DNA of 64,000 bases from Euptelea pleiosperma (taxonomy: Eukaryota; Streptophyta; Magnoliopsida; Ranunculales; Eupteleaceae): positions 30,059,751 through 30,123,750 of the forward strand of contig CM068543.1 in the NCBI GenBank assembly GCA_035048495.1, written 5' to 3'. Shown in pieces: positions 32,034 through 44,730 of the stretch. The notes under the pieces were generated by a model. It was not told where the DNA came from. It saw only the letters and a list, made by a program, of their open reading frames with translations, and did no database searches. Positions within the stretch are counted from its first letter, which is position 1. Each line of letters opens with the position of its first letter. The translations under genes were made by a program, and so were the position numbers.

Positions 32034-32093
<60 letters not shown>
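32034..32093. repeat. (CT)n microsatellite
   Basis: About 30 uninterrupted CT units. Confidence 0.95.
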
Positions 32094-32096
<3 letters not shown>

Positions 32097-32137
32097 TCTG
32101 ACCGAAGCAACCATAACATCCTCTGTAGCTTAGAACC

Positions 32138-32240
32138 GAGAGAGAGAGCGAGAGAGAGAAAGAGAGCAAGAGAGAGAGAGAGAGAGAAAGAGAGCAAGAG
32201 AGAGAGAGAGAGAGCAAGAGAGAGAGAGAAAGAGAGAGAG
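32138..32240. repeat. (GA)n imperfect microsatellite
   Basis: About 100 bp of GA units interrupted by GC and AA. It lies 45 bp from the (CT)n tract in complementary orientation, so the pair could fold into a hairpin. Confidence 0.9.
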
Positions 32241-33085
32241 TGGTGGTGCGGTTAACCAGTGGCGGCAGAGGTTCCTCCTCTTCTTTTAATTTTTTTTTCT
32301 AATGGTGGATGGGTGTCAAGATACACTTGGGTGTAGAGAGTTAGGGGAGAATTTTTAAGTGGGTTTATTGATTAAGTGGACATGAAGAAGGAAATCGTGG
32401 ATGCCAATATCCCGGCCCTTTTTTATTAGGGGCACATAAAAATGCATTGTGTGGCACACTCTTCAGGTCCACTGACCCATGAGTGATTGGCCTACCTTTG
32501 TTGGACCTACACTGGAAAAAATAGTCTGATTGGGTGATTGCAGCCACTTTAATGGGGTGATTTCTACCTGTTAGATTTGAACGTTTTGATGGGTACTTAA
32601 ATCGAGTGACTAGAGATCACCCATCCGATCGAGTTTTGGTGTGTAGATTCATCAAAGGGTGGGCCAATCATTCATGGGTCAAGTAGCGGAGCCAAGATTT
32701 TCTTAAGGGTGGGTAAAATAGCACCTACTCTCTACAGTCATGAATTTGTAAGTTTGGGAGCCAACAAGTAGTCCTTTGGGGGAAGAAAGGGCCTTTTGAT
32801 TCTTTATATGCATTTTTAAACTAGTTGAGCATAAAAGCTAAAAAAAAAAACTGGAACTGATCCAGTTTTTTGTACAAATTAGAAAAAGCAGGACCCTAAA
32901 AAGTGACGTCTACACGGTTATCAAACACAGACCGGAAGAATGGGATCGAAATTAACCTTGAATTAGTCACGAATAATTTGCAAAACATACAAATTACTTG
33001 AAAAAAGAACCAGATCGACAATGTCCTATTCAAAGGTTGGAAAAATCGCGCATCTAGTACACAAAGGGGGTGTATTAATTTTTCA
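32241..33085. other. MITE arm remnants, no gene
   Basis: 32455-32690 holds F1-type words (GTGTGGCACACTC, ATGAGTGATTGG, GGGTGGGCCAATCATTCATG). The rest shows no feature. Confidence 0.4.
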
Positions 33086-33089
33086 AAAT

Positions 33090-33290
33090 AGATTTAAAAA
33101 GTTAGATTGATGATTTCTAGCCATTGGATTTAGTACATAAAAAAACATGGTTGAATCCAGCGGCTAGAATTAATCCGAAAACAATACTAAATCTATGGCT
33201 AGAGATAACCAATAAGATTGATTTTTTATAAATATATCCAACAGGGGTGGGCAAAACATCCATGGGGTTAGTGGGCCCAAAAAATAATAA
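33090..33290. mobile_element. Foldback MITE, F1 subfamily
   Basis: GATTGATGATTTCTAGCC and TTGGATTTAGTA on the left pair with TACTAAATCTATGGCTAGAG and AATAAGATTGATTTTTT on the right. GGTGGGCAAAACATCCATGG extends the right arm. Confidence 0.6.
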
Positions 33291-33387
33291 AAAAATTCTA
33301 TGTAAGGCCAGGAGAGTCCTATACATAGTCTACATCTAAAGTCTACATCTAAAAATTATCTGACTTTTCGAAATTATGGGTGGTCAG

Positions 33388-36255
33388 TGAAAGTAGGGTT
33401 TTTCCGCGTCGTTGGTTACGGAAGCCCTAATCTCAACACATTTGTAATTTGATCCGAATTTTAATCCTGCAAAATATGAACTTTTGTATAGGGATTCGTG
33501 TCGGATGTCGATCTGCACTCGAGGTTAGTTCGCGCAAACAAGAACATGAAATGACGAATTTTTTTTACAGAAATTGCTCTGAAATTCATGGAGGATATGA
33601 AGAGGTGAGAATGGTGGATTTATGATTTTTAAAACATGATTTTTAGTGAGGGTGATTATACTATCAATAACATCACATGAGAGATAATAATAAAAAAACA
33701 ATAATATAAAAGAAGAATTTATTTATCGAATTTATTTCAACTTGTAATGTTCAGCTTCAAATTGCATAAAACAAATAAAGCAGATAAAGAGAGATAAAAA
33801 AAAATAGAAAACTAGAGAGAGAAAGAAACATCAAGAGAGAAAAAGAAAACAAGAGAGATCTTGAGAGAGAAAGGACTAGTTTAGAGAGAGAAAATAATAA
33901 AATCAAGAGAAAGGAAGATAACAAGCGTTAGAGAGAGAGAGAGAGAGAGTTGAGAGAGAAAGAGGTCCTATAGAGATACGATGATAGAAATCATACCTTA
34001 GAGCTCACCACGTGCACATGCAAGCCAATGGAGAGTGTGAGGCGGCAACGGGTGGAGATGCTGGCAAGAGTTGGTTGAAGTTGGGTCAGCCCAAGGAGAA
34101 GTAGCAGTATGGAGGATGGACCAGCAAAGGTTTGCTGGTTCTACCGGTGCTTACACCGGTGGGGGAAGATGGTGTATGGGTGCAGTTGGTCAGCAACGCA
34201 GCAAGGTGGATGGACCACCGGAGTAGCAGATCTATGATGCTGGCGGAGTGCAAGTGGCTGGAGAAAATGGTGGTGGAGCCACCTCTCCTCTCTTCTATCC
34301 TTCCTCCTTCCTCTCCTCCCTTCTATCCTTCCTCTCCTTCCTCTTTTTTTTTTGTTTTGTTTCTTTTCCCTTTCTTTTTTTTTTTGTGTTGAGGAAGAAG
34401 CTGAAGACGGACTGGAGGAGAATGGATCTGAATGGAGGGGGGACAATAGCAGCAAGTGATCATTGCTAGCTATTGAGAGGGTGGTGGTTGAGGCGGTGGT
34501 GCAACACCGTGAATGGAGGAGATCAAGAAGAGAGGGGCGTTCCCCTTTGCTATTAGAGAAGGGGCGGCAAGGGCAAGTGGTATGCTGCTGGTGGAGGGGC
34601 GATAGCTATTGTCTACATTGGAGATCAAGTGGTGAAGGCGGTGCAGCAGCTGCAAGTGGAGGTGCTGCAAGCGCAGCACTCACAGGCGGAAGAGAAGTTG
34701 AGCAGCAAGCAGGCCAGGGGATGTCACGGTCGGAGATGCAGGCGGAGATTTCAGACCTATCAAAGGAGGAGCTCACAGCTTCCTCCCCTTCCTTCTTCTC
34801 TTCATCTTCTCTTTCTCTAGTTTTTTTTTCTTTCTCTTTTTTTGTTTAGTGAAAGAGAGGGCAGAGAGAGGAGAAGGACGTGAATGCTTTAGGGTAGACA
34901 GTCAGGGAGATGGAAGAGTAGAGAGCAAAGTGTGGGAATAAGAATGAAGATGACGGCTTGATATTGGAGAGGCGGCAACGGTTTGATGGGAGGGATCAAC
35001 GGTTTCCTCTTCTTCTTCTTTTTGGAGAAAACATGGAGAGTGAGGGAGATATGGGAAAACGTGGGGAAAGAGAGAGAGAGAGAGCCCTCTATTTTCTCCT
35101 TCTCTTCTCTTATATAGGTGAGACTTTAGGGTTTGGTCCCTTCCTCCCTTCTTCTCCAATTTTTTTCTTCTTTTGCCCCTCTGCTTTCCTCTTTTCTTTT
35201 GGCTTGGGGGTGCGTATATGTGCAGGAAAAGAAGGTGTGGACCCCACCTTGAAATCGCAATAACTTGTTTCTCCTCTTAAAAGAAATCATTGGATGTCCT
35301 TTCTCCTTCAATCATAGCCCTTCCTCCAATCTTTTGATGGTGCCCTTCAAAACTTTCCTTCTCTAATTTGTTTCTTCTACCGTCTCATGTAGGTCGATCT
35401 AACTTACATCTCGGCTTATCATCATGGTTTATCACTGTGGACAGATCCTGCGCCAACTCACATGTTTCCTACATGATCTAGCCATGACCCATATTTTAGC
35501 TCACTAATCACCTTGAGGTTGACCGTGGGGTCCCAAACCCCCAGAATCGTCTAATGTTTCTCTATTATATCAACACCCTTCTTCACGGCTCCTGCCATTG
35601 TATCAACGTGTAGCATTCTTTGGCAGCTTTTGATCTTTCATGATCATCAACCCCTGATCGTACTCTTCTTCGTTTGCAAATCATCTGGTATTTTCTTCAC
35701 ATTGAGCAACTAGTGGGTAAAATTCAACGATCTTGATTCCAAGGTCTGATTATCTAAGCATCTGTCGAACATAATCCCATTTTCATATGTATATATTGAT
35801 GGTCCAGCACCCGTATCATAGTCTGCCCTTGTGATCAAGCATTTGTGGTCTGCAAAGAGGTGGATCACCTCCGCTCTCTTGGACCTTGGTCCGACTCTAC
35901 TTTCCTCTAGCTTGGCCAATACTTGTCTCGAGTCTTCTTTGTATAAGTTACTGGCTCATTAAGTTTTGATAATGGGCTCCCATGATCGATATGGGCCCGT
36001 AAGTCTCGAGAATCATCCGATCAGCTATCCCTACAACAGAAAGAGCACGTAATGAGGTTTAATCAGAACAACTTTATATCTAGACTTTCAAAAATGTGTT
36101 TAATGCATGCAAATATACCATTTCGTCTAGAAAAGTGTGTTCTATGCAACAGAAAAGACTCTTACATAGAAAAATGGACAAATAGAGTAATTTTACGTAG
36201 GAGAGATAACGATAGAAGGATAATAGCTTAAATAAGCACTTTTGAGTGAATATCA
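33388..36255 (-). mobile_element. Family B insertion, solo-LTR-like (copy B2)
   Basis: On the minus strand it starts TGATATTCACTCAAAAGTGC at 36255 and ends CCTACTTTCA at 33388. It is flanked by GTCAG at 33383-33387 and 36256-36260. The 3' part (GGGATTAGTC-like region, ACACGAATCCCTATAC, CGTAACCAACGACGCGG) matches B1 and B3. 2868 bp, no gag or pol, no internal copy of its ends. Confidence 0.85.
35110..35117 (-). promoter_or_regulatory. TATA box of B2
   Basis: The minus strand reads CACCTATATAAGAGAAG, 1.14 kb from the element start and just before the CT-rich leader. Confidence 0.55.
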
Positions 36256-36260
36256 GTCAG

Positions 36261-36723
36261 TTGACCCCCTGGCTTGCCAAGGATGTATCAAACTAGTCCA
36301 GTTATGATTCAAATGTCAACACTAGATGAAATCTGGTCAAACTATTGTCAATAAAGTCTATGTTACCATAAACAAGTATAAACCTAGAAAAGAGATTGAA
36401 ATCGAATTTTTACAAAAGAAAAACAGATCGACTTGTAAAAAATATAACCGATTCGTTTTAAATTGAAAGTGAGTAATTCAAAAAGTTTGAGAAACTATAC
36501 TTAATGTAAATTATAGGATAAATACACAAGGTTTCAAAAAATAAATTTTAATATATAAAATAGAGTCTGTCTAGAGCTACACCCATTTCTTACATCCACT
36601 TATTACACCCGGTGTTCGGGCCCACATGGAGATCATGATCATGTTGGACAATCCAACCGCACAATGAGTTTTTCATACTATGGTTACCCTTCTCACAAAA
36701 ATCAGGACATTTCGACATTCTTA
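36261..36723. other. No gene recognised
   Basis: Sequence between the B2 insertion and the SIRE-like LTR. An F2-like phrase (ACCCTTCTCACAAAAATCAG) occurs at about 36684. TCTTA at 36719-36723 is the left target-site candidate of the SIRE-like element. Confidence 0.4.
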
Positions 36724-37067
36724 TGTAAGGAATATTTTCATATTCAATTTGGCAAAGATATTGTTTGACATAAAAATATTTTTGTAACCGTTCCTACGAG
36801 CACAAGTGCAGTGTCGAGATGTCGTGGTATGCATACTTTGTCAACTACGTGAAGACTAAAAGACAGAGACAGCAAGAATTAGACGGTTAATGACAGGAGT
36901 CATCTGAGTAACTGCCGATTTGTCAGTTAACGATCGTGTACGCTCGATTAGGAAGGTAAGTGACTTAGTGGCCATAGGAGTTGATTAAAATGGACAAAAT
37001 ATAATGGTCAAACTGAGTCATTAGACTGACCCAAGTCTAAGTCAATAAAATTGACTAATGGGATAGT

Positions 37068-40000
37068 CCAATCGATTGAACACTTATCCCCAATCAATTA
37101 GACATAGCCCAATCGATTAGAGACTCTGTGTAATCGATTGGAAGCTACGAGGCAAAAACTTATTGATATTCGCTTAAAAGTGCGTATTTTCCATTATTAT
37201 CTTCTAAGCGTTATCACACTCTCCCACGTAAAATTGCTATAATTATCCACTTTTCTACGTATGAGTCTCTTCTATTGCGTAGAACACACTTTTCTGGACG
37301 AAATAGTATATTTGCATGCATTAAACACATTTTCAGAAGTCTAGATATTAAGTCGTTCTGATTACGCACTTCTTTTGTCGCAGGGAACCTTGATCGGATA
37401 ATTCTCAAAAATCGAAAATCCATGATCAACCACGAAAATCATGATCGAAGATCAGTGGATCGTGCGGGATTAAAGGTGAACAAAGACAGTAGAGTTGGCA
37501 AAAAAATTGAAGAACGGCCGAGCTGAAAGAATAGTAGATTTAGCTGCAAACCACGATCTGAGCAATCCGAAGACACAAACCAAGCTAATGGGTCACGATC
37601 AAAGTCGACAAGTCACAAGGGCAGATATTAATCTTCATTTAAGATGGGCCATGGGCCAGCATGTGAAAAGTGCCAAAGAGTGGACCAAGGTGTAAGCAAT
37701 AACAGAAAAAGTATGATGAAGAGGTAGAATTGTGCTTTGACGACTACTTCATGACAAGAGACATGGGCTAGACATGTGGGGCATGTCGTGGGCCAAGATG
37801 GCTAACATGAAATAATGCACATAGACGACTGGGACACTTGCTCAATGGTGTCCTTACTAGAAGTAGTGGGTGTGGATAGCATGTGCACAAAGATAAATGA
37901 GAGGATGAATAAAGAACTCTTGATGGGTTCTCAATAAAGGGCACATATGGAAATATTTTGGCACAAAAGGGACGATTGCAGTATTATTAAAGAAGCAATA
38001 GAAGGTGACTATGGATAGTTCCCGCGGTGGAGCATCCACAATGCAATTGCTTGGCCGAATTTTGCATCAACAGATTGATAGTGGCTATAGTTTCCAATAT
38101 GACATGGGGAATATCTTTTTGGAAATAGGGGATGAGATTAAATTGAAGACTATTTTGGGAATGTTATTGGTCAAGGGACAATATTCCAAAAGGGTGTATA
38201 GGATACGTGATTGGAAACTAAGTAATGGTGTGGCATATGATGAACGGTTATGATTGACTTGGTGGGGATGTGGCTTAAAAAGAATATAAAAAGAAAAAAA
38301 AGATGAGGAAAGAAGAGAGGAGGAGAAGCCCAACCTTAATCTCTTATGAATCTTCCACGTTCTCCTCTCTTGGTCTTCTCTCTCACAGCCATTTTGGAGG
38401 GGCTCTCTCTCAAACTATCTCTCTCACTCAAGATCCCTCTTCACCCACAAGAGTAGCAGCCGCTTCTCCTCAAGAACGCCACCTACCATGTTCCTCTACT
38501 TGCACCACCGTGCAACATCTCCACCGGCTACCACAAATCCCCATGGGCTGCGATTCCTCTCAAGCTTTTACTTGCCGTTGCCCTCCATTGCAAGTCGACG
38601 CTTGATGGAGAACCAGTTGCAACTCCTTCACATGCTGCTCTTTCATCAGCCGATCTGCTCTTCAACATTCACAGTAGCATACGTGAAGGCTGCAACACCG
38701 TCTCCTTCCTGTTGAGAACCACCACGAACAGGAACCAGCAACTCTAAATCCCGTGCTACTACAACTTGCAGCCAAAAAGAGAAAAAAAAAATAGAAAAGA
38801 AGAAGAGGAGAAGAGAAAAGAAGGAAGACAGGATCGTGGTGGTCCTCTTCCGTGGACTGTCCTCATGCTCCACCATTAAACCTGCAACTTGCAGGCCGTG
38901 CTGCCATTAACGGCCGTCCAATACAAGTGCAACAGCAGCAAGCGTCCACACCAAAGCTGCATCCTTCACCGTTGATCCCCATAGCAACGTCATCTCACCA
39001 TACTGCCAAGCAACTTATTGAACATCCGCCTCCACCACCTGCAACTCTGGTCACCCACAGCAGGTTCTTTTTCTTTCTAAACCGTCTTCCCTCTCCTTCT
39101 TGAAAAATAAGAGAAACAAAGAAAAAAAAAATAGAAAGGGAGAAGAAGAGGAGAGGACAGAAGAGGAAGATGGAGGTTTCTCTTACCTCCATCCTTTGCT
39201 TGCTGCGGTGCTGCCACTGCCTGCATCTCCCCCTTCATCAACGGTACCGCCTGCACATCTGCTGGTGTTCTCTGCGGGCAACAACAATCGACCACCATTG
39301 CAACTCACACCTACCTCTGCTAGTCCAAACGGCAACTCACCTGCTGTCTTCACCCCTGAACTTACAGGTTCACGGCCTGCAACCATGGCAGGCCGTTCAC
39401 CCCTTCACCACCCTTGTACCTGCAACACCATCTCCACCTGGATTCCCACAAGAAGAAGACGCCCTCCAAACCTGAAACTTGTCCACTGCGCGCTTTTCCT
39501 TGCACGGGTTGCACCTTGCTTCACCAACGCCTTACGAGCAGACCTGCGACATATGGTGGTTGCACAATCTCCTCCTTCACGCAGCCAGCAACACCGTCCA
39601 ATCTCCAGCAGGTAAGAGATCTTCTTGATCTCCAATGTTGACTGCAACTTGGGTTGAGGCGATCTCCATTAACACCGGCGTAACCCGCTGTCCACCGTTG
39701 CACCATCCTAATCGTCCTCCTTGGGCATGATCCTACGCTGGGATGATTGCTTCTCATAACTCTACAAAGAAAATCCTTGCTCTCCCACCGTCAGCATCCC
39801 CGTGGTCTCCTGGAACGTGGGTTTCCTTCCAAGAGCTTCAAGGACCAGTTTTTCCTTCCTCCAGTCACGTGCTTGCTTCCTTGGGTGGGTTCGTACCATC
39901 ACGAACAACACCTCACCATGCTGCCCAGTGCACCAGCCAGCCTCCCCCGATTTGTTGCTACCCTCTCACAAGGCTCTCAACCTTACACGATTGCCATCAC

Positions 40001-40868
40001 GGCCTTAAAACATGGCCGAAATTCTTTATCACATGGTCGGCCCACTTTGCGATCCATCTCTAGTCCATTTTCAATCCAAATATCCGATGTAAGATTCAAG
40101 GTAAAACTCTTTTTCCCTTACCTTCTCTCTTTCCTTACTTTCTCTCTCTAGAGTTTGGGAATCCACTCTCTCTAGCAACATCCCCAGGCTGATCGCCTTT
40201 TTGCACCGTCGACTCCGTTCGGTGAATGCAAGAGGGTGAGTTTTTCTCTCACCTCTACCTTGTCGGCCGGTAAACGACCGAGGTGTGAAAAATCTCTCTC
40301 TACCTTCTTCCTCTCTCTCTAAAATCTCCTTTTACATGTTTTCTTACATGCTTTCTAGAATAGATTTACCGTTTTATTTATTTCTGTCATTTATTTCATG
40401 TAAGCAACAGTTTAATTAATGCAATTTGATTTCGATGATTTTAGTCTTCCATCATTCTCCTTTTTCTCTTGTATATTATCTGTCATTTTATGTTCTTATT
40501 TGTGTTAATCCGACTAATCCCGAGTGCGGATCAACATCCGACACGAATCCCTATACAAATCTATCAATTTTGTAGGATAATCGGATAAAAATTACAAATG
40601 TGTTGAAGTTAGGGTTTCCGTAACCAACGACAAGGAAAAACCTTATTTTCACTTATTTCAGTCAAATCGATTGGAGACTCTGTGAAATTGATTGGAGCCT
40701 TCGGGATAGAAACTCATTTGAGTCAAATCGATTGGAGACTCTATGAAATCGATTGGAGCCTTTGGGACAGAAACTTATTTGAGTCAAATCGATTGGAGAC
40801 CAATGTGTAATCGATTGGAGCCTTCGGAACAGAAATCTTATTGAGCCCAATCGATTGGACCATGCACA
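37068..40868 (+). promoter_or_regulatory. CCAATCGATTGG palindrome array in LTR U3 (split by B3)
   Basis: About eight copies of CCAATCGATTGG or one- to two-base variants (AAATCGATTGGAG, GTAATCGATTGGA) lie at 37068-37145 and 40663-40868. The core is a perfect 12-bp palindrome with a CCAAT box on each strand. The array ends about 75 bp upstream of the TATA box. Confidence 0.75.
37164..40651 (+). mobile_element. Family B insertion, solo-LTR-like (copy B3)
   Basis: It starts TGATATTCGCTTAAAAGTGC and ends CCTTATTTTCA, flanked by CTTAT at 37159-37163 and 40652-40656. The second LTR of the host element has the empty site (GAAACTTATTTCAGTCAAAT at about 63021), which proves a 3488-bp insertion plus a 5-bp duplication. 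The core promoter (ATATAAAAAG) is near 38287; the 2.3-kb leader after it is pyrimidine-rich. Confidence 0.9.
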
Positions 40869-40942
40869 GAATTGGTCCTTCTCAGATCCAAAATTCTTGG
40901 TCCCATTATCCAACGTTCTGCACGACTCAGGGTCTTGGAATT

Positions 40943-40951
40943 CTATAAATA
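40943..40951 (+). promoter_or_regulatory. TATA box of SIRE-like 5' LTR
   Basis: CTATAAATA in GGAATTCTATAAATACAATC; conserved in the second LTR at 63335. Confidence 0.7.
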
Positions 40952-41795
40952 CAATCCTTCTATGCCTTCTCTAAACACATACAGAGACACAGAGTGACTC
41001 AATCTTTAAGAGAGAGAAGAAAATATTTTATTTATTAGAGTGTCCATTCGAAGAGTAAGAAGCTTGTTTTCCATTCACATCTTGTGATCTTGTTCTCTTC
41101 TTGATCAAAGTCAAGTGCTTGATCCTTTCCTCAGCTTAGGTCTTCCACTTCTATATATGACCTAGTAGCCTGAGTGTACCAGTGTGACTCAACACCATTT
41201 GAGCAACCTAGGGTTCAGGGTGTACTGAATCCTTCACCTTCTGCAAAGGCGAAAGTGTTGAGAAGTAAGATCGGAGGAGCCGATCAACGGTAGGTTTGGG
41301 GTGTACCAAACTGAACAAGTGGACAAGGTTTCTTGGCTAGAAGGGCATGCGTGGATTCGTAGCATTAATTCAGAGGACGTGGACGCATCGGCAGTAGGCC
41401 TTGGCTAAGGTTGGAAGCTGTATTTGCAACGGTGCTGCGTAAGTAACCTTAGTTTCGTTTAACTTTTCATTTAGTGATACTTTTTGTCTGGAGGTGGTCT
41501 CGTGGTTTTTTCTTAGCTAAAGTTTCCACATAAAAATCTCTTGTCTTGTGTGATTGTTTGTTTGTATTCCGCAATCTATTTTGGTTAGATCAAACGACAA
41601 AAAGAAAATATATCACGGAGGTATATTCAATTTGAGTCGGTTGTCATAATCTTTTATTAAACAACTAAGGCATGCAATTTTATTCCCTCACCACAGACCA
41701 ATAAAACTGTGTAGGTTTAAATAATTTTAAATACCTAATCAACCCCCCCTTCTAGGTATATTGAGTTAAAGAGAATGGACTGGTGAAATTTCAAT

Positions 41796-41807
41796 TGGTA
41801 TCAGAGC
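41796..41807 (+). other. Primer-binding site
   Basis: TGGTATCAGAGC three bases after the LTR end, complementary to initiator Met tRNA as in most copia elements. Confidence 0.9.
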
Positions 41808-41883
41808 GGGTATTTCTACTTAAGGTTTAATCACCTAAATTTAGATTCTTGAGAAACTAGTCCATTTTCATTAATTTTTCAAA

Positions 41884-43640
41884 ATGAAAAGAGAATGTGG
41901 AAATATATCCAGACCTCAATTGTTTGATAGGGAAAACTATGCCTATTGGAAGGCTAAGATGAGGGCTTTTCTAAAGTCTATTGATGAAAGAGTCTAGGTG
42001 TTTGTAGTGAATGGTTAGTCACCACCCACAATGGAAGTAGGAGATAAAGCCATTATTAAACCTAAAAATGACTGGACCAAAGAGGACATAGATTGTTGTT
42101 GTCTTAATAGCAAATGGCTTAATACTATTTTCAATGCAGTTGATAAGAATGAGTTTCGAAGAATCTCTACTTGTTCCTTGGCTAAAGAAGCATGGGACAT
42201 TCTTAGAGTCACACATGAAGGAACGTCAGCTGTTAAAATCTCTAAACTTCAAATGTTGACTTCTAAATTCGAATTTATGAGAATGGAGGAGAATGTCACT
42301 TTCACTGAGTTCTATACTCAACTCAGTGATATTGTGAACTCTGCACACAACTTAGGTGAGGTCATTCTTGAATCCAAAATAGTCCAAAAAATCTTGAGAT
42401 CTTTACCTGATAGATTTTAGGCTAAGGTCACTACTATTGAGGAGAGCAAGGATGTTGACTCTCTCAAAGTTGATGAGCTAGTTGGGTCTCTACAAACTTA
42501 TGAGACGAATTTGAGACAACCAAAGAAATTAAAAGGTATTGCCCTTAAAGTTTCTAAAGCTCAAGATTCTGAGTCGGATGTTGACTCTGAAGTCGAAATG
42601 ACATTATTTGTGAAAAAATTCAAAAAGTTTTTTCATTCTAAAAATGATAGGTTAAGAACAATAAAACATTTGATAAATCTAAGGAACATGCCAGACCTCA
42701 TGAGAGAGGTAGCAGAAGTGAAAGGAACCTTAGGGAAAGTCACTCAAGCGAACCCCAATGTTTCAAATGTAAGGGTTTTGGTCACTTTGCTAATGTGTGC
42801 CCAAACAAAGAAGAACAAAAGGGTAAGGCAAAAGCGTTCAATGCCACATGGGATGAAAAATCAAAAGATCATTCTGATGATTCAGATAGCAATAAAAAGA
42901 CTGAGAAGTATACAGCTTTTGTTGCTCGTTTTAATAGTCCCTATGGTTCCCATGGAGATTCCAAGAAAAGTGATGATGAGAGTTCGGAAGACTCTTACAA
43001 TGGGAACTCGGATGACTCGACAGTTGGTGTGAAAGAACTGTACGAGGAATCGATAAAATTCATTAAGGCTAACAAAGTTTTATCTAACGGGGTTAAATGT
43101 CTTGACTTTGAAAATGCAGCCTTAATAATTGACATTGAAAAATTAAAAGTGTTGATTATTAATTTAGAGCAAGAGAATGAGTCTCTACTGAAAAGGAACA
43201 AGTCACTGGAATGTGAATTCCAAGATTGCATGACACGTAAGGAATCCCTAGAGAATGAGCTTCTTAAATCAAAGAGGGATGTGTCAGGATTTTCATCCAG
43301 CTTTACAAAGCTTGATGAGATTCTTCGTGTGGGAAAAGTCTATAGAGACAAACAGGGTTTAGGTTACAAAAATAATCAAGAAAAAAGGTCTTCCTCTAAG
43401 ACGATTTTTGTAAAAGCCTAAGCTATTCCCACTCAAATCAATGACCCAATCAAAATTGTCAAAAGCAATCGTCAGTGCAAGTAGTGCAAAAATATAGGTC
43501 ATGTGATTAGAAACTCTCACAAATTGAGAAGAAGACATCAAAATCCTCTAGAAAAAGTGGTGAATACCACTCAAAATGTGAAAAGTCAGAGATTTCCTAA
43601 GAAGAAACATTATGAGATAAATTATTTCGATGTGCTATCT
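41884..43640 (+). pseudogene. SIRE-type gag
   Basis: From the ATG at 41884: RPQLFDRENYAYWKAKMRAF (copia gag N-terminus), LNSKWLNTIFNAVDKNEF, KEAWDILRVTHEGT, LQMLTSKFEFMRM, then an acidic region. A CX2CX4HX4C zinc knuckle (CFKCKGFGHFANVC) is at 42759-42800. After it come an acidic Ser/Asp stretch, a coiled coil (LEQENESLLKRNKSLECEF) and GLGYKNN with KTIFVKA, characteristic of SIRE gag. Stops at 41998, 42016 and 42418 and frameshifts around 42640-42790 break it; the 3' end decays near 43640. It would package element RNA. No pol follows. Confidence 0.85.
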
Positions 43641-44284
43641 AGGAATGTCTAGAGAATTAATCAAGGAGATGAGAGATCCTAAGAGGATTGATCTGTCCAC
43701 CAAAATCACATCTGTGTGGGTTAGGAAAGATTCTCTGAAGGGGAAATGTTCGACAATGTCCTATTTCTGAGTAGTGTGCTCTCTATCCCCTTGTGTCCTC
43801 CATTCTTATTTTTTTTAGGGATATTCTTTTTCTTTCTTTTTGTTTTTGCTTTGTTTTGAAGAATAAAAATTGAAAATATTTTAGAAAATCAAAAGATCAA
43901 TTGTATAGAAGAATGTTAAAATTATTATTTGATTATATGATTTTGATGAGTAGTGATTTCTGAGAACATTCAAAGAAAAAGAATTTAACTGTTAGTAAAA
44001 TTTTGCTAATCCATGTATTATATCTTTTAATTATTATGATTGGTCAATTTTTACTAGTTTGCATTAGAAGATTATTGAAACAGTATATCTCACATTTACA
44101 TGCACACTGATTATTTATGTGGGAATGGATTTGATAGAGGTATGAGATCTTGTATTATTGGAATTAGGAATAAATCTCTACTGATTATAACTTTAAATTA
44201 GTAGTGTTCCTGCCTTCAGTTGATTTCGAAACTGCACTATAATCGACTGTTGGCTTCCCAGTGAGAGTTATTATTCTAAGGAAA
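43641..44284. other. Decayed SIRE interior up to the CACTA insertion
   Basis: No protease or integrase motif could be read. AT-rich. Confidence 0.4.
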
Positions 44285-44730
44285 CACTATTACAAAAAAC
44301 CCTTTAAACTACGGCTAAAACCCGTAGTCTTTCGGTTTAAACCGTAGTCTAAAACTACATCTAAAAGCGTAGTCTAATCGGGCGTAGTCTAAAGTCTACA
44401 AAAAAGACTACGGTGTTTAATCGTGGTCTATACGAGCTATACAACTACGGGTTTATTATAAACGATAGTTGTAAGACTACATAAAAGACTTCGATTTTCC
44501 AAAAAATTATAGTCTTTATGGTTATTAACCGTTGCCTAAAAGAGTTAAACCGAAGTTAAATGTCTAGAAATGACTATGGTTTATCCAAAACCACAATCGT
44601 AAGTCTATAAAAAAACTACAATTTTCCTAGAAACCGTATTCTTTAATTCAAACATTTCCTTTTTGAAGACTATGGTTTTGGCCAAAACCGTAGTCGTTTC
44701 AATTTTTTTTTAATTCTAAAAATTATTATA
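44285..44730. repeat. CACTA left subterminal repeats
   Basis: At least eight copies of a motif near AACCGTAGTCT or AGACTACGGTTT in both orientations. Such arrays bind the element-encoded protein in En/Spm. Confidence 0.75.

Larger units (their letters stand above)
36724..41793 (+). repeat. SIRE-like 5' LTR, interrupted by B3
   Basis: It runs from TGTAAGGAATATTTTCATAT to GTGAAATTTCA, just before the PBS. It aligns with 62590-64000, for example ACGAGCACAAGTGCAGTG, GTAACTGCCGATTTGTCAG and CTCTAAACACATACAGAGA. The palindrome array and TATA box lie in its U3. Confidence 0.85.

Noticed and set aside
31744..32217. 157-residue minus ORF and 109-residue plus ORF
   Set aside because: Both are produced by the CT/GA microsatellites.
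39100..40151. ORFs of 171, 134 and 106 residues in B3
   Set aside because: Same reason: overlapping frames in pyrimidine-rich LTR leader, not conserved with B1.
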